Below, in pieces: positions 8,761-17,959 of a stretch of 64,000 nucleotides of DNA; the first letter of the stretch is position 1; each line of letters begins with the position of its first letter. This DNA is from Hymenobacter nivis. Lineage in GTDB: Bacteria; Bacteroidota; Bacteroidia; Cytophagales; Hymenobacteraceae. The stretch is taken from contig NZ_CP029145.1 in the NCBI RefSeq assembly GCF_003149515.1, positions 434,001 to 498,000 on the forward strand, read 5' to 3'. The notes under the pieces were generated by a model, which ran no database searches, was not told the DNA's origin, and worked only from the letters and a program-made list of their open reading frames with translations. The position numbers were made by a program, and so were the translations under genes.

Positions 8761-9039
8761 CTAGGCCAGGTTCTGAAACACTTGCAGCTCGAACGGGGCC
8801 GGCGCACTTGCCAGCCAGTCGAGGCTGGCGAACCAGGGCCCCCGCAGCGCGGTGTTGTTGTTGAGCAGCAGCTGGCATGGCCGCTGGGCGGCGCGGTGCA
8901 GATAGGCGGCGGCACCGCGCATGGCCTCGTCTTCGTCGATGTAACCGATCCTGGTGCCTTGCAGCCAGCGTTCGGCTTCGTCGTAAGACAAGAGGCAGGA
9001 GCTGCCGTCGTACAGGTCGAGGTTGGCGTTGAGAAGCAC
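8761..9039 (-). CDS. Hypothetical small protein, divergent from sigma factor
   Basis: About 92 residues if the GTG at 9039 is the start (VLLNANLDLYDGSSC...). The frame is open further upstream to 9201, but that part runs through an AT-rich promoter-like stretch and translates to non-protein-like sequence. The body has acidic and Leu-rich segments (LLSYDEAERWL, YIDEDEAMRGAAAYL, ASLDWLASAPAPFELQVFQNLA) suggesting a small alpha/beta cytosolic fold. I do not recognise the family. It diverges from the sigma factor gene with about 180 bases between, which may hold promoters for both. Confidence 0.55.
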   Translation of the reverse strand: MLLNANLDLYDGSSCLLSYDEAERWLQGTRIGYIDEDEAMRGAAAYLHRAAQRPCQLLLNNNTALRGPWFASLDWLASAPAPFELQVFQNLA

Positions 9040-9221
9040 GGGACGGGGAGCAAGGGGGGTACTACCAAACCATATGATAATTTTTGGATTACGAAGGAAA
9101 ATTATTCCTTGAATAAACCCTCCTCTCGAGCCTCGTAGGCTGGGCGGGGCGCGCCGGGCAATCCGGGTCGGGGCCCGGCGGCGTAGGTAAGGCCTCACCA
9201 CTGGCGCCCCGCGTCCGCTTG

Positions 9222-9755
9222 ATGCCTGAGGACGAAACCCAACTAGTGCAGCTGCTCCGCGCCGGCGACGGGGCCGCTATGGCCCGTTTCTACGAGCGCT
9301 ACCGCGGGGCCCTGCTGACCCAGGTGCGCCGGCTGGTGCGCGACCCGCAAAGCGCCGAGGACGTGCTGCAAGAGGGCCTGCTGAAGGTATGGTTGGCCGT
9401 GGCCACCTACGACCCCGCCCGCGGCCGGTTCTATACCTGGGCGGCACGCATCTGCGTCAACGCCGCCGTGGACTACCTGCGCAGCCGCGCCGTGCGCCAG
9501 GGCCAGCGCACGGCGTCCATCGCCACGCTGGCGCTGACCGGGGCTGAGCCCGCCGCCCCGGTCGTGTTCTGGCCCGAACACATCGGCTTGGCCGACCTGC
9601 TAAACCACTTGCGGCCCGAGCACCGCCGCACGCTGGAGTTGCTCTATTTCGGCGGCTACACCTACTCCGAGGTTGCCGAAGAACTGGCCGTGCCCCTGAG
9701 CACCGTGAAAACGTGGGCCAGCGCCGCCAAGCGCCGCCTGGCCCGGTGGCTCTGA
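9222..9755 (+). CDS. ECF-type RNA polymerase sigma factor
   Basis: A 177-residue sigma-70 family protein starting at ATG 9222. Region 2 spans about residues 20-90 (YERYRGALLTQVRRLV, AEDVLQEGLLKVWLA, FYTWAARICVNAAVDYLRSR) and binds the -10 element and core polymerase. Region 4 spans about 125-177 (LELLYFGGYTYSEVAEEL, STVKTWASAAKRRLARWL) and carries the helix-turn-helix for the -35 element. The short linker and absence of regions 1 and 3 mark it as extracytoplasmic-function type. No anti-sigma gene follows; the next gene is a PAP2 phosphatase 487 bases away. Confidence 0.9.
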   Translation: MPEDETQLVQLLRAGDGAAMARFYERYRGALLTQVRRLVRDPQSAEDVLQEGLLKVWLAVATYDPARGRFYTWAARICVNAAVDYLRSRAVRQGQRTASIATLALTGAEPAAPVVFWPEHIGLADLLNHLRPEHRRTLELLYFGGYTYSEVAEELAVPLSTVKTWASAAKRRLARWL

Positions 9756-9883
9756 GTGCCCCCGCGCGCCTATCGGCCCGGCGCGATTTCCGGGGTGGGG
9801 TTTGGTCGTGCCTGCCCCCAACGGGCCAAGAAGCGCCGCTGCTTAGAACCGGTTTGACTTAATTTTTTGGCCTCTGGAACGGG

Positions 9884-9965
9884 GTAGAAACGTATCCTGG
9901 CGTCTCCGATTTGAACGGTGTCCGGACAAGTCGTTCAAGCCGGAGACGCCAGGATGCGTCTTTAC
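9884..9965. repeat. Large imperfect inverted repeat in the sigma factor/PAP2 gap
   Basis: Arms of about 34 bases around a short loop near 9928: GTAGAAACGTATCCTGGCG and the complement of GCCAGGATGCGTCTTTAC, both including a GTCTCCG stretch. It resembles the hairpin class at 28180-28212 (GTAGAGATGC type). It may end sigma-factor transcription. The rest of 9756-10241 holds no gene that I can support. Confidence 0.65.
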
Positions 9966-10241
9966 AGTGTTCTGACGTTCACTCAAACAGCTGCTTAAGC
10001 ACCGGCTTGAGCAGCGAAGCTTCTTAGCGGTAAGGATTGGGTAAACTTCCCGCCAAACTTACCGGCCGCTTTGGGGATTATCCCAGTCGGAAGCCGGGGG
10101 CCAGCAGTTGCGGGTCTACGCGGCATTTTGGCCAGGAACACTTCAGATTTACTCTAGAATTATTTAGCAAGTTTGCCCCTGCCAACCCGCTTGGCCGCCG
10201 GGGCCCGGCGGCGCTGTTTGCCTTTTATCACTACCCGCCCC

Positions 10242-11060
10242 ATGCCATACGCTTTTCTTTCGAGGCTGAAAATTTTACTGCTACTTACAGGATTGGCGGC
10301 GCCGGCCCTGGCCCAGGTGCCCCTCACACCGGCCCCGCTCGCGGCGGCCGACACCACACACAAGTACGAAAACCCCAGCGGCGTATCCTCGGCGGTGCGG
10401 AAGCCGTTTTTCCAGCGCAAGCTGGTGCGCGCCAGCATCGTGCCGGCCATTCTGATTGGCTACGGGGCGTACACCTTCAACGGGGGGGGCTTCTACACCA
10501 ACCAGGACGCCAACCGCGACATCCACCGCCTGTTTCCCACCTACCGCACCCACCTCGACAACTACCTGCAATTCGCGCCCTACCTGGAGCTGGGAGCCGT
10601 GGTGCTGGCCGGCGTTGCCTCGCGCAACGACCGCATAAACCTGGGGTTGGTCGTTCTCAAAAGCGAGCTGCTAATGCTCACGAGCGTGTACGTGGTCAAG
10701 ACCCTGAGCCACGAGGAGCGGCCCGACGGCTCGGATAACCTCTCGTTTCCGTCGGGGCACACGGCGCAGGCGTTTCTGGCGGCCAGCATCGTGCACACCG
10801 AGCTGCGCGACCAAAGCCCGTGGTACGGCATCGGGGCCTACACCATCGCCACCGGCGTGGGGGTGCTGCGCATGGTCAACACCAAGCACTGGCAGAGCGA
10901 CGTGGTGGCCGGGGCGGGGTTCGGGATCCTCTCGGCCCACCTGGCCTACCTGACGCACCGCAACCGCTGGGGCCGCAAGGCCATCGGGCGCGACGTGGGC
11001 CTGGTGCCCAGCTACTACGGCGGCGCGCCCGGCCTGTGCCTCACCTGGCGCCCCAGGTAG
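10242..11060 (+). CDS. PAP2-family membrane phosphatase
   Basis: A 272-residue protein starting at ATG 10242, which places a signal peptide right at the start (LLLLTGLAAPALAQ). The acid-phosphatase/PAP2 motifs are present in order: C1 KTLSHEERP, C2 PSGH (in NLSFPSGHTAQAF) and C3 with the catalytic His in MVNTKHWQSDVVAG. Such enzymes remove phosphate from lipid phosphates such as phosphatidate or undecaprenyl diphosphate outside the inner membrane; the exact substrate cannot be read from sequence. It stands alone on the plus strand, with decayed DNA downstream. Confidence 0.88.
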   Translation: MPYAFLSRLKILLLLTGLAAPALAQVPLTPAPLAAADTTHKYENPSGVSSAVRKPFFQRKLVRASIVPAILIGYGAYTFNGGGFYTNQDANRDIHRLFPTYRTHLDNYLQFAPYLELGAVVLAGVASRNDRINLGLVVLKSELLMLTSVYVVKTLSHEERPDGSDNLSFPSGHTAQAFLAASIVHTELRDQSPWYGIGAYTIATGVGVLRMVNTKHWQSDVVAGAGFGILSAHLAYLTHRNRWGRKAIGRDVGLVPSYYGGAPGLCLTWRPR

Positions 11061-11903
11061 CTGGGCCCCATCGGCCGGGTGCCGGGTTTCCCCACCACTC
11101 GTTGTCTTTACCGTGGAAAAGATACCCGGGGAATTACGCTATTGTGCTGGGCGATGAAAACCTGCGCCACCGCCCTGGGCAAAACCGGCGGCGACCCGTT
11201 AGCCCAAACCCCGCAAGGGCGTGGAGGCTGCCAAAGAACAGGTACGTGCCGTTGAGCGCCGAGCTGCCATCGGTGTACCGCACCACGCGCTGTAAGCAAC
11301 CCTGGCAGCTTCATCGTGGGCGGTACCCAGAGAGGTGCAGAATATCTGGTTGAATCCCCAGCGCTTGGAGTGGTCGGTTACGCGCTGGCAATTGCCCAAG
11401 CGACGTTGGCCGCGGCCCGCACCGGCGTGACGCTGGGTAAGCTGGGCAAGACCAGCCACGCCCAGGGCGCCACCAGCACCGGCGTGGCCTTTTCGCCCAC
11501 AGGCCAGTGCTGCGAATGACCGGCAGGAGCGCAGGCGCCAACGGCAGCTTGCAGGACGACAGCGGCTGCACCATCGGCTGCGTAGGATACAAGGAATGAG
11601 TAAATGATTCTAAAGTAGCAGCTGGCCGACCTGCAGGTGGCAGCCGTGGTGCCGTGGCTGGAGGCGCGCCGGGTGCGGGGCTTCGTCGATGGGGCCCCCA
11701 CCACCGGCAGCGGCGCGGCCCTGCCCGTGGCTGTGGCCCACCACCGACGGCGAGAGGCTCTGCGCCGTAATGGCCCAGTTGCTCGACGAAACCAAGAGTA
11801 TGAATGACCACCTGGCCGACCTCAAAACATGGTAACAAAACCTGCAGATGAACCTGAACCTGTGCAATACGCAGGTCGGCCTCAACGTGAACAAGCAGGT
11901 GCG
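11061..11903. other. Decayed, unassignable DNA
   Basis: This stretch has no intact gene. Fragments with protein-like composition appear on the plus strand in changing frames, for example a piece around 11316-11519 (GVVGYALAIAQATLAAARTG), one around 11615-11700 (QLADLQVAAVVPWLEARRV) and one around 11770-11905 (LLDETKSMNDHLADLKTW, then a stop, then NLQMNLNLCNTQVGLNVN). This looks like one rightward gene ruined by stops and frameshifts, but I cannot name it. Confidence 0.4.
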
Positions 11904-12587
11904 TTAAAACTCGGCCCTGGAGCGGTTTCCAAATCCCTGTACATGATATCCACAATGGTCAAACCAGTTTTTGGCATCCTGTTCGGTTATCCACCCGGCG
12001 GCGGCCCGGATGGCTTCCTCCAACAGGTCGCGGGTGCGGGCCTCGGCGGTGCGCAGCCACGTCTTGAGTTTGCTAAGTGCTCGTTCGGAATTAAAAGAAT
12101 TATTAGGCCGTCATGCTGAGCGCAGTCGAAGCATCTCTACCGCTTCGTTAAACGATTAATTTAGTGTGCGGTAGAGATGCTTCGACTGCGCTCAGCATGA
12201 CCGTATGATTATCTGTTTAAATAAGAACGAGCACTTAAAAGTCAGTTCAATGGGATTAAAATCGAGCGAATAAGGCGGTAGGTAGCGCAGGCAGGTCCCG
12301 TAGCTTTTCACGATTTCGTCCAGGCCTTCCATCTTATGCACCGATAGGTTGTCGAGCACCACCACGTCGCCCGGCCGCAGGGTGGGGCCAAGCACCTGGT
12401 CGAGGCAGGCGGCAAATACATCGCCGTTGACGGCCCCGTTGACGCTGAGCAACGCCCCGAGCTCGTCCGGGGTCAGGGCGACGATGAGCGTCCCGTTCGG
12501 GCCGCTGTGCAACGGCACGGCTTGGTCCAGGCGCTGGCTAGCCTGGGCACGGCCGTAGCGGCGGCAGTAGGGGAGGGTCGTGCTCGT
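11904..12587 (-). pseudogene. IS630-family transposase relic, split by a MITE
   Basis: The minus strand encodes the catalytic half of an IS630-type (Tc1/mariner superfamily) DDE transposase: RRYGRAQASQRLDQAVPLHS, then VVLDNLSVHK with the second Asp, LPPYSLDFNPIEL with the third acidic residue, and after the MITE SKLKTWLRTAEARTRD and WFDHCGY to a stop at 11904-11906. Removing the MITE at 12076-12235 and one TA rejoins the two halves in frame (NPIELTF-SKLKTW). The N-terminal part is missing because the IS4-type relic begins at about 12588. It is therefore non-functional. Confidence 0.85.
12076..12235. mobile_element. MITE, copy 2, 160 bp with TA target duplication
   Basis: The ends are 11-bp perfect inverted repeats AGTGCTCGTTC, and the element is flanked by TA on both sides (12074-12075 and 12236-12237). 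The interior is a near-perfect palindrome with arms containing CATGCTGAGCGCAGTCGAAG and GCATCTCTACCGC. It has no coding capacity. The TA duplication is the signature of IS630/Tc1-mariner transposition, and it sits inside an IS630 transposase gene whose frame is restored when it is removed. Confidence 0.9.
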
Positions 12588-13858
12588 CTACTCTAACCTA
12601 CCCTACTAAAATTCGGGGCATAAAAACGGGGCGGTCCGATCTTTGAGGTTTTTTACACCGAAAAAGCCCGTCCTGCCCCGTGAAGCAAGGCGTCATCACC
12701 AAAATTACAACGGTTTTACAGCACCTGCCCATGGTGCGCAACCTGGCCCATCAAAAGTTTGGCAGCCAGTTTATTATTACGTTGGTAAGAAGCTGCAACG
12801 GGCAATTTTGTAAAGTGGCGCAGCACCTGAACGATGCCGTTAAACCAGCCTCGAACGAAACCCGGGTTCAGGATTTCTTCCGCGAGACGGACCTGCACTC
12901 CCTGGTGCTGGCGCAGTCAGTGCTGGGCCTGCTGCCGGCGCGGGGCAAGTTGCGCCTGTGCCTGTGCCTGGACCGCACGGAAGGGGACTTCGGCCAGGGT
13001 CAGGTCAATGCCCTGCTCCTTACCGTGGGTCAGGGCGCGTTTCAGGTGTCGCGCTACTGGGAACTGCTCGACCATTGCCGCGGCAATTCCAACGCCGCCC
13101 AGCGCATCGCCGTGCGTCAGGTCTGCGTGCGGGTGCTGGGCAAAGACCGCATCGGCGGGGCGCTGGGCGACCGCGAATTCGCGGGTCATTCCTGATTTAA
13201 GTAGCTAAAAGGCAATGGGTTGGGCTTTATCCTGCGGTTGCCCCGCCACCACCTGCTGCCCTGTTCGAGTGGGCGCCGGCAAGCCATTGCCGACCTGGGC
13301 CTGGCCGTCGGCCAGGTCCGGCGCGTGGCCCACTGCCAGGTGGACGGCGTCTGGGGACAGGCGTGGGTCAAAGCGCTGGTCGACGGGAATTTTCTCTTTC
13401 GCTTCGGCAACGTGGGCGGGGCTTACCTGGGGCAGCGCTAAGCGAAGCGGTGGACGATTGAGCAGTATTTCAGAACCTCAAAGGCGGGGGCTTCAACTGG
13501 GAAGCCAGCCCCTTGCGCTGCCATAAAAAACTACGCAAACGCGTTGCTTTGGTGAGCCTGGCCTACGCCTTTTGCCTAAGCATGGGGACACGAGCCGACG
13601 GGAAAAGACCCATTACCCGTAAAAACCACGGCTACCGGGCCACCAGCCTGAGCCGACACGGCTTGAATGTGCTGCGCCAAATCAGCTGCGCCAAATCAGC
13701 TGCGCCAAATCAGCTGCGCCAAATCAGCTGCGCCAAATCAGCTGCGCCGGCGCAAAACCGGACGGGGAACTTGCCGAGATGGTGGGCACGCTACTGCGCT
13801 GGTTTTATTGGCAAATCACTCGTTGTCAAACCACTATAAAAATAGTAGGGTAGAGTAG
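12588..13858 (+). mobile_element. Decayed IS4-family element
   Basis: The ends CTACTCTA and their complement match the inverted repeats of the intact copy at 40251-41513. The transposase reads from GTG 12680 (KQGVITKITTVLQHLP) and parallels the intact protein along its length, but has in-frame stops near 13194, 13206 and 13439, a one-base frameshift near 13473 and a repeat expansion at 13672-13748. The catalytic blocks LDRTEGDFG, GDREFAGH and KRWTIEQYF are still recognisable. It is non-functional and interrupts the N-terminal side of the IS630 relic. Confidence 0.85.
13672..13748. repeat. Five tandem 14-bp repeats
   Basis: The unit CTGCGCCAAATCAG is repeated five times without change, followed by a partial sixth copy (CTGCGCC). 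It lies in the 3' part of the decayed IS4 transposase. The corresponding position of the intact element has a single copy, so this is a slippage expansion after inactivation. Confidence 0.9.
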
Positions 13859-13997
13859 AGCACCCCCTACAACTGTCAGCCCTAGCGTCGGTGCCACGAA
13901 CATGCCAGGGGTTAGATTCTTCATTGGGAGTTGCAGTAGCTGGTAGGTGTATTGGATAACTGCTGGCGCGCATCTACGACGCGCGCCAACTCTAACT

Positions 13998-16508
13998 TTA
14001 AAACCGCAGGTTCAGGCCGCCGCCGCCACCGAAGCGGTTGTCGTAGCTACCCATCAGCGAGAAGTTGCGCGAGAGCAGGTATTCGGCCCCGGTACGCCAG
14101 ACGACTTCTTTCTCAAAGCGGCGGTTATTGTCCAGCGTATTCACCCACCCAAAGTCGGCCTGGTATTCATAATAGCCAGATACGAGTAGCCGCGGAAACA
14201 CCATAATTCTCCGGCCCAGGCTCAGGCGGGGGCGCAGCTGGTTATCGATGCGGGCATCGAGGCTGAACAGATAGGGCGTCAGGAAGCGGACCCCGACCAC
14301 GGCCTTGGCATCGGTTTTGGTTACCATCCGGCCCGCTGTTCCCAGCTCGGTGAGCGGGGCGGGCAGCCGCTGCCGGAAGTTCTCCACGTTCACGCCCCCG
14401 AACACGCGGAAGTAGTCGTAGAGGTAGCGCTCGTAGGTAACCTCCGATTCCATGTTGCGGTTCCAACCGTTCTCCACGCTCAGGTTGAACTGATTGCGGA
14501 TGTTGGACGACACCAGGTTCAGCGAGCTCATGTGCGAGGCCACGCCGAGGCGACCCCAGGTGTAATACCTGTCGGTTTCGTGCACCAGCGTGCTCACCGG
14601 GTAGCCTTTCAGACGCGGGTCGCGGGGCGTATCGTAGCTCACAACGCGGCCCATCCCGCTCACCAGGTGGTAGAGGACGTGGCAGTGCAGAAACCAGTCG
14701 CCCGACTCGTTGCCCAGCACCTCGATAACGACCTGCTTCATGGGCGGCACGTCCACCGTGTGCTTCAGGGGCGAGTATTCGCCGTTGGCGTTGATGACCC
14801 GAAAAAAGTGCCCGTGCAGATGCATAGGGTGGTGCATCATCGTCAGGTTGTTGTAGGTGATGCGCGTAATCTGGTTGACCCGAATGGGGATTTCATCCGC
14901 CTCCGACAGGGGCACGCCGTTCATGCTCCAGATGTAGCGCTGCATGTTGCCGGTGAGATTAAGCAGGACATTACGCACGGGCAGGGTGTCGGCGTAGGCC
15001 GTTTTCTGCGTAGCCCGCAAGTAATCGTAGTTGTACTCGGCGAACATATCCATGCCGCCCATCTTCATCCCGGCCATCGGCTTATCGGCGCCCATTTTCA
15101 TACCGGCCATTGGCTTATCGGCTCCCATTTTCATACCGCTCATCGGCATATCGGGCCCGGCATGGGCCGTGTCGGCGGGCATTTTCATGCCATCCATCTT
15201 CATGCCATCCATCTTCTTCATACCGTCCATCTTCATGCCGGCCATGGCTGGCTTGGGTTGCGCGGGCTGGTCGTTCATCTTCTTGCCACCCATCTTGTCG
15301 CTGCCGCCCATGTCCATCCCGGCCATCGGCTTATCGCCACCCATTTTCATACCGCCCATTTTTCCATCTTTCCCCGACTTACCCATCTGCATCCCCCAGT
15401 TGGCTTTTATCTGCTCGGGGTCGACGTGGTGGGGGCGAAACCTGAGCGCGGGCGCGCCCATGCGCATGTCCATTTTGGCCATCTGCTGCATGAGCGCGAT
15501 TTTGTCAGGCCGGAGCAGCACCGGAGCGGCCAATACTAGTCCCGTGCCCAGGTAAGCCGAAGTAGTGCCGGAGCCGTCCTGCGCCGTGGCCCGAAGCTCG
15601 AGCTTGCCGGTGGGCGGAATTGTGACCAGGTAATCGTAGGTTTCGGCCACGGCAATGAAGGTTTTGTTGTGCTTCACCGGCACCACTTCCTGCCCGTCGG
15701 CCGCCACCAGCAGCGGGTCTTCGCCCCCGAACGTCATCCAGAACTGCGTCGACGTCGCCCCGTTGATGATGCGCAGGCGTACCTTCTCACCCGGCTTAAA
15801 GTCCGGGTACTGTTGCACCGGCTGGCCGTTCACCAGGAAGGCGTCGTAGTACACGTCAGCGATGCCGAAGCTCTCCATGCGCTGCTTCCAGAAGTTGAGC
15901 TGCGCCCCGAAGGCCCCGCGGGCAATCACGCGGTTGAGCGGCGTGGCCGTCCCTTTGCGGATGTTGTACCACGGGGTGCCCCGCTTAAGGAAGCGCAGGA
16001 CGGTGGCCGGCTTCTGGTTCGTCCAGTCCGAGAGCACGAGCACCAGGTCCTTGTCGTAGGTGAGGCGCTCGTGCTTGGGCTCGATAACGATGGAGCCGTA
16101 CACGCCGCTCTGCTCCTGCAGCAGGGTGTGCGAGTGATACCAGTAGGTGCCGGACTGCTTGAGCGGAAACGCATACTTCTGCACCTGCCCCGGCTCGATG
16201 GGCGGCGTATTGAGGTAGGGTACGCCATCGTAAAAGTTAGGTGCCAGGACCCCGTGCCAGTGCACCGACGTTGCCACGTTCATTTCATTCTTGACGTAAA
16301 TGATGGCGTAGTCGCCCTCTTTGAACCGAATAGTAGGCCCGGGAATACCGCCGTTGACGGTCATGCCCAGCACAGTTTTACCGGCCTTCACCACCGGCTC
16401 CTGCCGCAGAGTCAGGTGATAAATGGTCGTATCCGTCTGGGCCCAGGCCGGCCGCACCGTGAGCAGCAGAATTAGTAGCGGAAAAAAGAATAATGTATTA
16501 ACTCTCAT
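13998..16508 (-). CDS. copA: Multicopper oxidase fused to a CopB-like outer membrane barrel
   Basis: An 836-residue protein with a signal peptide (1-23). Residues 25-330 and 500-640 form a CopA/CueO-type multicopper oxidase: copper ligands are visible as HWHG (83-86), WYHSH (123-127), HPMHLHGHFF (560-569) and HCHVLYHLVSGM (608-619). Residues 342-488 are a Met-rich insert with repeats of MAGMKMGADKP type, typical of Cu(I)-binding periplasmic oxidases. Residues about 645-836 continue as a beta-barrel-like region resembling CopB (YYTWGRLGVASHMSSLN, ending GGGGGLNLRF), normally a separate protein. It should oxidise Cu(I) in the periplasm while anchored in the outer membrane. 'copA' here means the Pseudomonas-type oxidase, not the ATPase. 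Confidence 0.88.
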   Translation of the reverse strand: MRVNTLFFFPLLILLLTVRPAWAQTDTTIYHLTLRQEPVVKAGKTVLGMTVNGGIPGPTIRFKEGDYAIIYVKNEMNVATSVHWHGVLAPNFYDGVPYLNTPPIEPGQVQKYAFPLKQSGTYWYHSHTLLQEQSGVYGSIVIEPKHERLTYDKDLVLVLSDWTNQKPATVLRFLKRGTPWYNIRKGTATPLNRVIARGAFGAQLNFWKQRMESFGIADVYYDAFLVNGQPVQQYPDFKPGEKVRLRIINGATSTQFWMTFGGEDPLLVAADGQEVVPVKHNKTFIAVAETYDYLVTIPPTGKLELRATAQDGSGTTSAYLGTGLVLAAPVLLRPDKIALMQQMAKMDMRMGAPALRFRPHHVDPEQIKANWGMQMGKSGKDGKMGGMKMGGDKPMAGMDMGGSDKMGGKKMNDQPAQPKPAMAGMKMDGMKKMDGMKMDGMKMPADTAHAGPDMPMSGMKMGADKPMAGMKMGADKPMAGMKMGGMDMFAEYNYDYLRATQKTAYADTLPVRNVLLNLTGNMQRYIWSMNGVPLSEADEIPIRVNQITRITYNNLTMMHHPMHLHGHFFRVINANGEYSPLKHTVDVPPMKQVVIEVLGNESGDWFLHCHVLYHLVSGMGRVVSYDTPRDPRLKGYPVSTLVHETDRYYTWGRLGVASHMSSLNLVSSNIRNQFNLSVENGWNRNMESEVTYERYLYDYFRVFGGVNVENFRQRLPAPLTELGTAGRMVTKTDAKAVVGVRFLTPYLFSLDARIDNQLRPRLSLGRRIMVFPRLLVSGYYEYQADFGWVNTLDNNRRFEKEVVWRTGAEYLLSRNFSLMGSYDNRFGGGGGLNLRF

Positions 16509-16526
16509 GTCGGGGTTGTTGAAGTG

Positions 16527-16549
16527 CCCACTTTCCGGCAGGAAGTGGG
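16527..16549. promoter_or_regulatory. Inverted repeat in the oxidase leader
   Basis: CCCACTTTCC GGCA GGAAGTGGG forms a 9-10 bp stem only about 18 bases upstream of the oxidase ATG. It could be an operator or an mRNA stem controlling translation; sequence alone cannot decide. Confidence 0.4.
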
Positions 16550-17040
16550 TAGGCCTGAATTGAATTTAGCTGGCGTTTACTTAAGAAAATATGCTGGTTT
16601 TTAGGCTATTGAGGGTTTTGGCCGTGCCTCCTGCGGAGCTAGCCGAAGCGAAACGTGCCGCATCTTCGGCGCGGGAATAGTCGGGGCGGGGCTTCGATTG
16701 CATGACAGGCCAACGGGTAGCGGATGGGCTGGAACACCAGCCCGCCACAAAGGTCCCCGTCGCTCGCTGCCTTCCCCATGACAAAAACCACCGCGTTGCC
16801 TGACTTTTGTCAAAAGGCAGCCCCCGGCCGAACCATTTACCGGGCCGGTGCGAACAGCCCGCGGCGAATTAACTCGCCGCATTACAATGAGAACCTCAAC
16901 AAACCCCTAATCAGGAAAATCACGCAGTTGTGCCGCCGGTTCGGAGGTGTTCCCCTATCTGTTTAACAACCACCTCATTGCCACGGGCAGGTAGTTTTGA
17001 GCCACCCTGTAAAACGCAAACGAGCTTTTGGCCATACCTC
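16550..17040. other. Gene-free stretch between oxidase and cupin genes
   Basis: No frame here has convincing coding character on either strand. It separates the oxidase gene from the broken cupin gene and probably holds the oxidase promoter. Nothing else can be named. Confidence 0.5.
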
Positions 17041-17772
17041 CTACTTCTGGGCAGCGGGGTTGGCCATTGTGAGCAGAAATACCGATTCCTGCCGGGCCAC
17101 CACGTTGTGCGGAAGGTTGGATTGCAGTGTCAGCAGCTTTCCGGGTTTCAACTCCGCCGTCTGCCCCTCCGCCTAAAAGCCGAGGTGGCCTTCCAACACC
17201 TGCACACTGATAATGCCGGGGGCAGTGTGCGTTTTCATCTCCGCGCCTTCGTGCAGAGCTATCAGCACCAGGCGCATCCCATCGGCCTGAAGCAGCGTCA
17301 GGGCATTCCGGTCGCTGCGGTGCCAGGCCGGCTCCTGCTTGATTTGCGCCTGGGCCTGGGGCAGGTCAAGCACGAGCAGAGGCGTATTCAGCGGGCGGGT
17401 GCCGGCCGGGCGCTGCGGCGTGGCCTCGTTCGCTTTTTCTACCGAGTCTGCGACTTCATCGTGCGCGGCGGAGGAATCAGGGTTCTCTTGCAGGGCTTTC
17501 ACCATCTCCGCGCTCAGGGCCTCGCTGGAAATCCCGTAGCCGTTCACCAGGGTGCCTTTCACGTCGTGCCGGGCCGAGGAAATGGCGTACACCACCGCCT
17601 CGTCGCCGGGGTCTGACATACCTTCAAAGCGATAGTGCTTATCCACTTGAAAATCATTCGGGTGCAGTCGGAGAGCGTCGCCGGGGCCCATTAGGCAGTT
17701 GTCCCGCAAGTTGAAGTCGACGGTGTAGCCCTCCTTATTCAACTGGTCCAACACCTGGGAAACAGTGGTCAT
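17041..17772 (-). pseudogene. Two-domain gene (phosphoribosylpyrophosphate-synthetase-like N-part + cupin) with in-frame stop
   Basis: From ATG 17772 the first ~100 residues (TTVSQVLDQLNKEGYTVDFN, DAVVYAISS-type segment) resemble the small Bacteroidota proteins usually labelled phosphoribosylpyrophosphate synthetase, although they lack the PRPP-synthetase fold. A linker leads to a cupin (LIALHEGAEMKTHTAPG, VQVLEGHLGF). The frame meets TAG at 17173-17175 inside the cupin, but the same frame continues with AEGQTAELKPGKLLTLQSN, LPHNVVA and ends at 17041 (MANPAAQK). One base change (probably a Gln codon CAG to TAG) would explain it. The N-terminal domain may still be made. It lies in the copper island between Csp and the oxidase. 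Confidence 0.75.
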
Positions 17773-17959
17773 GGGTATCATAGTTACCGGGCAGAAAGGG
17801 TGAAACTAGGCAAGGCTGGCACGCCGGCGGCCCCGGCGGCTTAGCTCCTCGGGCATTTGCCAGCGGTGGCATCCGCAGTACGAGTGGTCAACCGTAAACG
17901 GAGTCGCCGTTGGCAAGGCGCTTGCGTTAGTCGCTCAGAAGATTCTATTCGCCATTGGA

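Noticed and set aside
9040-9201. N-terminal extension of the small gene divergent from the sigma factor
   Set aside because: The extension crosses an AT-rich promoter-like segment and translates into Arg-rich, then hydrophobic sequence unlike the rest.
14532-15539. Plus-strand frame (335 codons) with His-rich repeats opposite the oxidase
   Set aside because: The His repeats are the antisense image of the Met-rich MAGMKMGADKP repeats; not a separate metal-binding protein.
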